From Paenibacillus wulumuqiensis (GTDB lineage Bacteria; Bacillota; Bacilli; Paenibacillales; Paenibacillaceae), in the NCBI RefSeq assembly GCF_000971965.1, contig NZ_LAQP01000018.1, positions 1 to 64,000 of the forward strand: a stretch of 64,000 bases of DNA, written 5' to 3'. Below, one piece after another: positions 52,165-59,919 of this stretch. A program made the translations under genes and the position numbers. Position 1 is the stretch's first letter, and every line of letters starts with the position of its first letter. Under the pieces are notes generated by a model. The model did no database searches and was not told the origin of the DNA. It was given only the letters and a program-made list of their open reading frames with translations.

Positions 52165-55100
52165 TTATTGGTTCAGACGCAGCACAAGCACATTGACCGA
52201 GCTTGCCGGCAGATCCAGTACAACGGTATCGCCATTCAGCTGAATAATCTGCTCGGATGGAACGACCTGTTCATTGTTTTTCTTATTCACATTCGGTGTA
52301 TGCAGCAGGGAGACGTCACCGGTCAGTGTGATCAGCTGCGCCTCTGCCTGCACGTTCAGTTCCTCCAGATTCAGACGGGTGGCCTTGTCAGCGGCATCGG
52401 CATTGACCAGCTTCACATACACATGCTCATCATCCTGGGTCACAGAATGGAACACTTCGCGGTTGTAGGCTTCCAGCTTGTAATCCAGCACTTTGCTGCT
52501 AGTCTGGCCATCGGTGTAGGAACAGATCAGATTGCGACCAGTCTCGCCACCGTAGTTGACAGTGATTATATACTCCGTACCATCGGTGAGCGGCTCATAG
52601 CTTGCCGCTCGCAGGTTGCCGGCTGCCGTACTGGAGGAATAGTCGCCCAGTGTGTAGCCTTCGATGCCCTGCTTGTACACTTTGACCCCGGTCGCATCGC
52701 CATTGTAGCTGATTGCGTACTCGGTCACGTCCTTGGTATCCGGGTGAATATCGGTCAATCCGGCACCGATATAGAACCCTTCCGGGCCACTCAGACGAGT
52801 AGCGGTCACTTCGACTTTGTAGTTGGTCCAGTCGTCATTCAGCAGGTACAGACCGTTCAGACCGCTGCTCTGTGCGGACAGAATCAGTCCCTGCTCCGCA
52901 TCCACCGTGTATCCGGCAGAACCCGGAATAACCTGCCACGCCGGATTGAGTTCGGCGGTAAAGTCCTGTTCCAGCAGCACACTGTCATCGGCGTTGGAAG
53001 TGACTTTGACATGCTTGACAGCGATCTTCGCATTGCCTGTGGCGATCTCGATACCACCGCGCGGGATCAGCTCCAGCTGACGGCCGTGCTTGTAAGTCGA
53101 GAAGGATGTATCCAGTACTTTGTGTCCCAGATATTTGGCAAACAAATGCTGTACATAATAGTTGGGTGTATACCATACGGTCTCGTCGTCGAACCAGATG
53201 CAGTCCGGTGTCCAGCGGTAGGTGCCATCGGTCAGCACTTTGTTGAACAGCGGCGCATAAGCGGCGAGACGCACCACATCGGCATTTTTCTCAAATCCAG
53301 TCATAACAGCCGCTTCGCCGATCGCACCGGCCAGTGTATTTTTGTCGGTCGATGCATATTCACCGACGAATACTTTGGATGTCTCCTGCCAGTTGATGCT
53401 GCCGTCGGCGTTGTACGCTCTGTAATAGTAGTTATAACGGTCTGCATTATTGAGCAGATATTCGTTGGAACGGTAATAGTGCTCATCCGCAATCGTATCC
53501 ATATAGTTGTCTTCCTTGGCATACCAGGTGACCGTTTCTTCAATTACCTTGTCCCGGTCGGCAAAAGCAACTTCAGCCGATCCTTCCAGATTGCCGCTCA
53601 GGAATTTCCAGCCCTGCTGGTACGCATCATCATCGGCCTGTGCGCCAACGGTAGAGATAATGTTCAGCTCATGATCAGGATAATGCTGTGCCATATATTC
53701 GTCGATCGATGTCTTGAACACCTCAAAGTTGGCAAAGAACTCGGTACCCCAGTTCTCGTTGCCGACTCCCAGATAGCGCAGATCAAATGGAGCTTCATGA
53801 CCCATATGCTTGCGCATCGCTGCCCATTCGTTATGTTCAAAGTCCATGCTGATCGCAAAGTCGATCAGATCGGTAAAGTTCTTGATATAGTAATCACGCA
53901 GCTCGCCGCCGGCCGGATGTGCATAGTCGGAGCGTGCCTGGCAGAGTACGCCGCAGGCCATAACCGGCAGCGGTACCGCATTCAGATCCTCAGCCAGCTG
54001 GAAATATTCCATATAGCCAAGTCCCATCGTCATCATGTAGCCCCAGACGTTGAAGTTCTCTTTGCGCAGCTCGATATCGCCTACGGAATCTTTCCAGTCA
54101 TATACATTGTCCCAGATAAAGGAACCTTCCGAGATACATCCACCCGGGAAGCGCAGGAATGTCGGATGCATGTTCACCAGTGCGTTGACCAGATCCTTGC
54201 GCAGACGGTAGTTCGGATTGCCGGTATAGTTGGCATGAGCGGATGGAGAACCTTCTTCTTCGCTCGCTCCCCATACATCCTGCGGATACAAAGAGACCAT
54301 ATCGATCGAGATTTCCCCGTCAAAGGTCAGTGCCAGCTGTCCAAGCACCTGCGTGGAGCCTGTCAGCGTCAGCTTTTGCTCCACTCCGTATTTGCGCCAG
54401 GTTCCGTCGCCCTGTACCTGTACAGTCACCGAGTCACTCGCCGGCTCGCCGTCCGGTGTCTGCAGCTGCAGCGTGATCGTTCCGGCATTCTCTGCCTTGG
54501 CCCAGATCGTAAAGTCATAACGGGCATCACGCTGGATAAACATCGCGCAATTGTTGTTCGTATCGTTGAATCCGCGGTTGATAATCGTCGCTCCATCAGC
54601 CACGGTCACATAGTAGGAGTTCACATCAGGATCACTCACACCAAAATGCTCGTTCAATCCGCCGCTGCTCTGCGGGGTCATTCGGTCGGTATCACCGTAC
54701 CAGGCGAATAGGGGCTCACGGTTGCGGCCGGTCGAGCAGCCGCATTCGCCGGAGGCATGGGAATACGTATCAAAGGCAAATGATTCAAAGGAGCGGTTCT
54801 GCACCATTTCCGCATAGATCCCGCCATCTGCCGCATTGTTGATATCCTCGTAAAACAGACCATACATTACTTCGCTCACATCGAGCACTTCACGGCTGCC
54901 ATGAATCGTCAGCGTATACGGCGGCAGATCCTTCGGCAGCACCGAGACATCAAAGCTCTTCTCCAGCGTGCTCTCTCCGCGCGTCATCGTCGCTGTAATC
55001 GTTACGCCTTCGGCAGCACTGACCTGCTGTACCTGACCGTTATGCCCCAGAATCTCCGGACGGCTGGATGTCCAGCTGACCTGTACTCTGCCGCCCATGA

Positions 55101-55905
55101 GAGACTGCGGAAGTGTCAGATCACGTGTAATGATCGTCGTTGGAAAGTCCAGATATTTGTCCCGTGCCAGACGGGTCACTTCTTCATCGGTCAGCGAGTC
55201 GCACATGACCTCGATCACTTCATCTTCGGACAATCCGGCCTGGTACACCCGGAAATCTGCGATCGCGCCGGTATAATCATCATCCGCCGCGAACTGGGAG
55301 CGTCCGATGTAATTGCTGTTGTAATTGCCTTCTTCGGTAAATGTAGCGAACCATGCACGCAGACGGGCATAATTACCGCTCGATGTCTGGCTGATCGTGC
55401 CATCTACAGCTACTTCGCCGTTAACGTAGACGACCGGACCGGCACTGCTGAGTGTTCCGCCTTCGGTGCCTTTGACCGAGATGGCGACATGCATCCACTC
55501 GTCACGTACAAATCCTTTACCAGGATCGACTGCCAGATCCCCATCTGCTGTCAGGGTTCCGCGCATCTGACGGGTGAGGAACAGGGATGGCTTGCCCTCT
55601 CCGCCGCCAAAGTCAAAAATCCGTTCCCAAATGCTCACGCCCATGCCAAAGTTCACCCATGCGGTTACCGTCAGACCTGTGTTATCGCTTACATCTTTGA
55701 GCAGATCAGCAGGCAGCTGGATGTACGATGAACCATTGGCTCCACCGGAAAATTTGGCTGCCTGACGTCCATATACCTCTTTTACTGCAGGAAGCGAATT
55801 CCCGGAAGCGGTTGCATCATTGCCCATTGGGGAGCTGTCTTTGCCAATATGACTGGCATTGTCGAATTTGTACTGTGCAATCAGTCGATCCTGGATATGT
55901 GTCAT
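52165..55905 (-). CDS. large GH51 alpha-L-arabinofuranosidase with LamG module
   Basis: 1246-aa enzyme predicted to release arabinofuranose. Order: LamG module (about 1-230), Ig-like module (about 235-325, WTSSRPEI...FDVSVLP), GH51 barrel (about 335-1000) with acid/base Glu717 in GVGNENWG and nucleophile Glu849 in VFVGEYAST. Then a CBM66/DUF1080-like sandwich (about 1000-1140) is inserted before the GH51 C-terminal beta domain (about 1140-1246). ATG at 55905 is 8 nt after AGGAG. There is no signal peptide, which is odd for an enzyme with LamG and CBM-like modules. The Ig-like module matches the one in the GH43 neighbour. Confidence 0.9.
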   Translation of the reverse strand: MTHIQDRLIAQYKFDNASHIGKDSSPMGNDATASGNSLPAVKEVYGRQAAKFSGGANGSSYIQLPADLLKDVSDNTGLTVTAWVNFGMGVSIWERIFDFGGGEGKPSLFLTRQMRGTLTADGDLAVDPGKGFVRDEWMHVAISVKGTEGGTLSSAGPVVYVNGEVAVDGTISQTSSGNYARLRAWFATFTEEGNYNSNYIGRSQFAADDDYTGAIADFRVYQAGLSEDEVIEVMCDSLTDEEVTRLARDKYLDFPTTIITRDLTLPQSLMGGRVQVSWTSSRPEILGHNGQVQQVSAAEGVTITATMTRGESTLEKSFDVSVLPKDLPPYTLTIHGSREVLDVSEVMYGLFYEDINNAADGGIYAEMVQNRSFESFAFDTYSHASGECGCSTGRNREPLFAWYGDTDRMTPQSSGGLNEHFGVSDPDVNSYYVTVADGATIINRGFNDTNNNCAMFIQRDARYDFTIWAKAENAGTITLQLQTPDGEPASDSVTVQVQGDGTWRKYGVEQKLTLTGSTQVLGQLALTFDGEISIDMVSLYPQDVWGASEEEGSPSAHANYTGNPNYRLRKDLVNALVNMHPTFLRFPGGCISEGSFIWDNVYDWKDSVGDIELRKENFNVWGYMMTMGLGYMEYFQLAEDLNAVPLPVMACGVLCQARSDYAHPAGGELRDYYIKNFTDLIDFAISMDFEHNEWAAMRKHMGHEAPFDLRYLGVGNENWGTEFFANFEVFKTSIDEYMAQHYPDHELNIISTVGAQADDDAYQQGWKFLSGNLEGSAEVAFADRDKVIEETVTWYAKEDNYMDTIADEHYYRSNEYLLNNADRYNYYYRAYNADGSINWQETSKVFVGEYASTDKNTLAGAIGEAAVMTGFEKNADVVRLAAYAPLFNKVLTDGTYRWTPDCIWFDDETVWYTPNYYVQHLFAKYLGHKVLDTSFSTYKHGRQLELIPRGGIEIATGNAKIAVKHVKVTSNADDSVLLEQDFTAELNPAWQVIPGSAGYTVDAEQGLILSAQSSGLNGLYLLNDDWTNYKVEVTATRLSGPEGFYIGAGLTDIHPDTKDVTEYAISYNGDATGVKVYKQGIEGYTLGDYSSSTAAGNLRAASYEPLTDGTEYIITVNYGGETGRNLICSYTDGQTSSKVLDYKLEAYNREVFHSVTQDDEHVYVKLVNADAADKATRLNLEELNVQAEAQLITLTGDVSLLHTPNVNKKNNEQVVPSEQIIQLNGDTVVLDLPASSVNVLVLRLNQ

Positions 55906-56142
55906 TTGCAATGCTCCTATACTTTATATTCTTAATATTTATATTAATATATTAATGTAATTATATTCTATAAAGTCATACTACTCTATATTGAGGGTGT
56001 TTTTCAACTCTTTTTCAGTAGAAGAGCGGTTTTTGTGGAAATAATCGTTTATACATTTGCTGATGAGTGGATGCCCTGTTGAACAGGTATAGGCGCCTTG
56101 GTTAGTTCGTTTAAACGGCAGCAATTTAAAAGGGACTTCATT
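55906..56142. other. upstream region of the GH51 gene
   Basis: Very AT-rich 5' region (TATTAATA runs at 55925-55975) probably holding the GH51 promoter. No gene is seen. Repeat copy 2 and the GH3 terminator follow. Confidence 0.45.
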
Positions 56143-56275
56143 CAGCCGCTCTGGAAAGGGATTGGTCCACGTCCTCCGGTTAAGACTGGAGATCTTGAAT
56201 AACCGCTGTTCGCGGTTGATTTCCAGTCTTAAATGTCGTCCTTTGGACCAATTCCCTTTCCTCCGCTCTGTGCGT
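56143..56275 (+). repeat. dispersed palindromic repeat, copy 2
   Basis: Plus orientation, 126 bp past the GH3 stop. Outer arms GAAAGGG-ATTGGTCCA / TGGACCAATTCCCTTTC; invariant CCTCCGGTTAAG (56173-56184); inner arms ACTGGA / TCCAGT; apical stem AACCGC/GCGGTT; second block CTTAAATGTCG (56228-56238). Flanked by CGCTCTGG on the left and CGCTCTGTGCG on the right. Confidence 0.85.
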
Positions 56276-56318
56276 GAACTATATTGGGTGTTGTCTTGGT
56301 CAGTTGGGGAGAACGTTA

Positions 56319-56351
56319 AAGAGCCTTTCGCTGGTTAGGCGAAAGGCTCTT
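56319..56351 (-). terminator. terminator after the GH3 gene
   Basis: 13-bp perfect stem AAGAGCCTTTCGC / GCGAAAGGCTCTT with a 7-nt loop, 50 bp after the GH3 stop. Only a short T-run follows on the minus strand. Confidence 0.75.
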
Positions 56352-56400
56352 ATGTGTATGGATACGCTGTATTGCAAAGTCACCTGGTGTATACGAGCGA

Positions 56401-59196
56401 TTACACACGTTTGAGTTCGATCCACTCAATCTGCATGCCTGGCTTGACGAATTCGAAAGTCAGTTCGTAGACGCCGGTTGCCAGTTCGGCTTTGACCAGC
56501 TTTTGACGCAGCCATCTGCCTTCGGTGCCATTGGTCTGGATGGTGGTGACGACTTCGCCGTTTAGCATCAGATTGCAGGCGCTTTGAGCCAGTTCGGTGT
56601 CCGGGGACATGACATGGGCGAAGAGGCGATAGACTCCCGGCTGGTCGATATGGATGAGCGTAGCGCCAGCGGTATCAACCGGAATCTGACGGTCTTCTGT
56701 CGCTGGCTGGGCCTGATCGACAGTGAGTGCTGCATTTGCCTTATACATGTTCACCGTCTCCTCGATCACCTGATTGCGGGTAAATACCGGGGCCTGGATC
56801 AGGAAATTGCAGATATTGATCGCACTGCGCTGAAGTTCGCCGCGGGTCAGTGTGCCGTTCGCCAGCGATTCGATCGTGTTATCGCCCCATACATTCGTCT
56901 CGGCGCCATAGTTGCTGACGACCATGTACAGATCATTCTGGGCGCGTACCATGGCATTGGTGTTTTTGCGATCGGCCGGTCCGCCATTTACGACGTCGTT
57001 CATAATCGCCCACCAGTCGGTCATAACGATGCCATCGACGCCCCATTCGCCGCGCAGGATCGTCGTATTCAGATCATAGTTGGAAGCGGCCCAGTGTCCA
57101 TTTATCGGATTATACGAGGTCATGATGCAGTTGGAACCCCCTTGCTTAACTGCGATCTCATAGCCTTTCAGATAGATTTCGCGCAGCGCACGTTCGGATA
57201 CGACCGCATCGACTTTGCTGCGATAATGCTCCTGGTTGTTGCAGGCGAAATGCTTCAGCGTGCCATTGGAGCCGCCCTTCATAATACCGCGCACACAGGC
57301 AGCGGCCAGCTGTCCGGTCACCAGCGGATCTTCGGAAAAGTACTCAAAGTTCCGTCCATTGAGCGGACTGCGGTGAATATTCATACCCGGTCCGAGCAAT
57401 GCATCGACATTGTTGCGTACCAGTTCCTGTCCTTCCAGCACGTACATTTCCTCGACCAGTTCAACATTCCATGTCGATGCCAGCAGTGTACCGATCGATA
57501 CCTGGGTGGACTTGTCTCCGCTGTCCATCCGGATGCCGGAAGGGCCATCTGCCGTACAACCGACCGGAATCCCGTAGCCCAGCAGACTGTCACTGACCCC
57601 GCCAAATGCGGATGCCGTACCCGGTGTAACGAGCGGACTGCTCATGCCTTCCCCGCGTACGATTGCAGCCAGATCCTCGTCGCTCAGCTGGGCGATAAAG
57701 TCCTCCATGCTGACCTTTTGCTCCGCCACATCTCTCAGCTTGTAGCCCCGGTCTCCCGTCTGCTTCAACTGTACAGGCAGATTCTGCTGAACCCGTTCAG
57801 CCAGCGACACTTGCTGGCGCGGCACTTCGGTATATGTCACCTCATAGGTGCCATTGTCCAGACGGCGTCCCGGCTTGATCCGGTTAAAGGTCACGGTCGG
57901 CGCCATCGCTTCCTGCAGCTGCTCCACTACCTGCAGCTCGCTGAGCACATATCCGTCGCTATCGGCGAACGGAACAGCAACCAGCTCACGAATACTGGTG
58001 CCTGCATGGAAATGATAGGTACCTGCTTCCAGCACATACGCGTGCGTATGTCCGGTAATGCCGCTGTCGTCGTACGAAGCCATGCCATGCACCGGGAAAG
58101 CAATCACCAGCCGCTCCGATTCTCCCGGCTGCAGCAGCCCTGTTTTGCCAAAAGCAGCCAGCGAACGTACCGGCTGACCGAGCTGACCCTGTGGCGCTTC
58201 GTAGTAGATCTGCACGACTTCTTTGCCGACATAGGTCTGTCCGATATTAGTCACCTGTACCCCGATTTCGATAAATTCCTGTCCATCACGGCTAACCAGC
58301 TGCGCCTGCTCCGGCTGTACGTCAAACGACGTATATGACAATCCATAACCAAACGCATACTGTACCTTCTCCGGCGCAAATGTCTCAAAGTACCGGTAGC
58401 CCACATAGATGTCCTCTTCATATAGACTCTGGTGCTCGTTGCCATAGTTTTTCGTCGATGGATAATCATCGATGGAATACGCGATCGTATCCGGCAGTTT
58501 GCCGCTCGGCGTCACTTCCCCGACCAGCACGTCCGCGATCGCATTGCCGCCCTCCATACCCCCATGCCAGGAATAGATAACGGCTGAGATCGGATGGATA
58601 TGACTCTTATCCTGTACCCAGCTCATGTCCACGATATTGGATACATTGAGTACGACAGCAGTCTGTTCAAAATGAGCCGTCACCTGCTTCAGCATATCCA
58701 GCTCTTCGTCCGTCAGACGGTAACTGCCCGGCGCATCCGCATTATCCTTGTCTTCCCCGGCGGTGCGTCCGATGACGATAATGGCTTTGGCCGACTGCTG
58801 TCTCGCCTGGGTGACTAGCTCCATGGTCAGCGGCATTTCCTTCTGGTGCCACGGCTCGGCTGCCCAGCCCCCACCACCGTTATCAAACGGATTCTCGCTA
58901 ATCCACTGCTCGTATACCTGTGCCAGCTGCTCATTGACCGTGATGCCCGGCTTGCTGCGCAGCCCATCCAGCAGATTGGTCGTATACGCCACATTTACAC
59001 TGCCACCTGATCCTGTACCACTGCGGTAATAATCGACCTGTACCCGGCCAAAAATCGAAACGCTTTCATCTTTCTGAATCGGCAGAGCCTGATTGTCATT
59101 TTGCAAAAGCACGGCGCCTTCGGCAGCAACCTTGCGGCTGAATTCAGCAAATCCCTCAAGTGGGACCCCGATTTGTGAAATGGTTGGTGTAGTCAA
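56401..59196 (-). CDS. domain-swapped GH3 glycosidase
   Basis: 931-aa family 3 beta-glycosidase with inverted domain order. The C-terminal-type alpha/beta sandwich and fibronectin-like domain come first (EGAVLLQNDNQALPI..., about 30-420; fn3-like GKEVVQIYYEAP at about 330). The TIM-barrel N-type domain follows (about 510-830), with nucleophile Asp727 in IVMTDWWA and binding motifs KHFACNNQE and SPLNGRNFEYFSEDP. A C-terminal beta module (about 840-931) may bind sugar. The start is a TTG at 59196 with AGGAGGG 6 nt upstream; earlier ATGs lack sites. No signal peptide. Substrate within the arabinoside cluster is uncertain (glucoside, xyloside or arabinoside). Confidence 0.9.
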   Translation of the reverse strand: MTTPTISQIGVPLEGFAEFSRKVAAEGAVLLQNDNQALPIQKDESVSIFGRVQVDYYRSGTGSGGSVNVAYTTNLLDGLRSKPGITVNEQLAQVYEQWISENPFDNGGGGWAAEPWHQKEMPLTMELVTQARQQSAKAIIVIGRTAGEDKDNADAPGSYRLTDEELDMLKQVTAHFEQTAVVLNVSNIVDMSWVQDKSHIHPISAVIYSWHGGMEGGNAIADVLVGEVTPSGKLPDTIAYSIDDYPSTKNYGNEHQSLYEEDIYVGYRYFETFAPEKVQYAFGYGLSYTSFDVQPEQAQLVSRDGQEFIEIGVQVTNIGQTYVGKEVVQIYYEAPQGQLGQPVRSLAAFGKTGLLQPGESERLVIAFPVHGMASYDDSGITGHTHAYVLEAGTYHFHAGTSIRELVAVPFADSDGYVLSELQVVEQLQEAMAPTVTFNRIKPGRRLDNGTYEVTYTEVPRQQVSLAERVQQNLPVQLKQTGDRGYKLRDVAEQKVSMEDFIAQLSDEDLAAIVRGEGMSSPLVTPGTASAFGGVSDSLLGYGIPVGCTADGPSGIRMDSGDKSTQVSIGTLLASTWNVELVEEMYVLEGQELVRNNVDALLGPGMNIHRSPLNGRNFEYFSEDPLVTGQLAAACVRGIMKGGSNGTLKHFACNNQEHYRSKVDAVVSERALREIYLKGYEIAVKQGGSNCIMTSYNPINGHWAASNYDLNTTILRGEWGVDGIVMTDWWAIMNDVVNGGPADRKNTNAMVRAQNDLYMVVSNYGAETNVWGDNTIESLANGTLTRGELQRSAINICNFLIQAPVFTRNQVIEETVNMYKANAALTVDQAQPATEDRQIPVDTAGATLIHIDQPGVYRLFAHVMSPDTELAQSACNLMLNGEVVTTIQTNGTEGRWLRQKLVKAELATGVYELTFEFVKPGMQIEWIELKRV

Positions 59197-59390
59197 TATA
59201 TTCCCTCCTGAATCGTAAATGGTCTGGTGGCTGAGTGTCATGATGAGGATGATGTGCTGCATAATCTCTTCTACCATTATGTACGTAACGATTCGGAAAA
59301 TGCAAAGGCTTACATGATAAATGGCTGGCTAGTTGTGGCTGATTTGTGAGCTGAATGGCAGTAGTTAGGGAAGGGGGCGGGTATAGCGAC
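59197..59390. other. GH3 upstream region
   Basis: About 190 bp between the GH3 start and repeat copy 3; presumably promoter. No motif I can name. Confidence 0.4.
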
Positions 59391-59523
59391 TCCCGCTCCG
59401 GGGAGGGATCATACCGGCGGCCTCCGGTTAAGAATGGATATTTTGAAATACCGCTGATCGCGGTGAATATCTATTCTTAAATGTCGGCCTATGGTATGAT
59501 TCCCTCCCCTGCGCTCCGTGCGT
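59391..59523 (+). repeat. dispersed palindromic repeat, copy 3
   Basis: Plus orientation. Outer arms GGGGAGGG-ATCATACC / GGTATGATTCCCTCCCC; CCTCCGGTTAAG (59421-59432); inner arms AATGGATATT / AATATCTATT with a G-U pair; apical ACCGC/GCGGT; CTTAAATGTCG (59476-59486). Flanks CGCTCCGG and CGCTCCGTGCG resemble copy 2. It faces copy 4, 86 bp away. Confidence 0.85.
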
Positions 59524-59609
59524 TTTATTGCATGTCCTCTGTGTTCATACTTCGTATTTTATTGCCGTATACCGTATAAAATGATATACCACTTTGCACA
59601 GAATGCATA

Positions 59610-59738
59610 CGCACAGAACGAAAGAAAGGAAATAAGGGAAATGGACGACCTTTAAGCCTGGAGATCTTCCTTCACTCCTACTATTCAAGATCTCCAGGCT
59701 TAACCGGAGGACATTCCCTTATTCCTTTCTGGAGTGGA
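59610..59738 (-). repeat. dispersed palindromic repeat, copy 4
   Basis: Minus orientation, forming an inverted pair with copy 3. Read on the minus strand: outer arms GAAAGGA-ATAAGGGAAT / ATTTCCCTTATTTCCTTTC, CCTCCGGTTAAG, inner arms CCTGGAGATCT / AGATCTCCAGG, second block CTTAAAGGTCG. The apical region lacks the ACCGC/GCGGT stem of copies 2 and 3. Confidence 0.85.
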
Positions 59739-59801
59739 TGAAGCATCCCACCATACACATATTACTACACAGCACACTTTACTATTTCAGACTCAAAATA
59801 A

Positions 59802-59830
59802 AAAGGCACTGCAACAATAACAGTGCCTTT
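59802..59830 (-). terminator. terminator after the isoprenoid synthase gene
   Basis: AAAGGCACTG (59802-59811) / CAGTGCCTTT (59821-59830) stem, followed on the minus strand by TTTTATTTT. It lies 90 bp after the stop codon. Confidence 0.85.
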
Positions 59831-59919
59831 CATTCAAATACTTGGCTCCCATAACCATACAATTTACAGTATGCAGACAGTCTCCTGTTCAGCAGCAGAC
59901 AGCCGTGGAAAATCATAAT

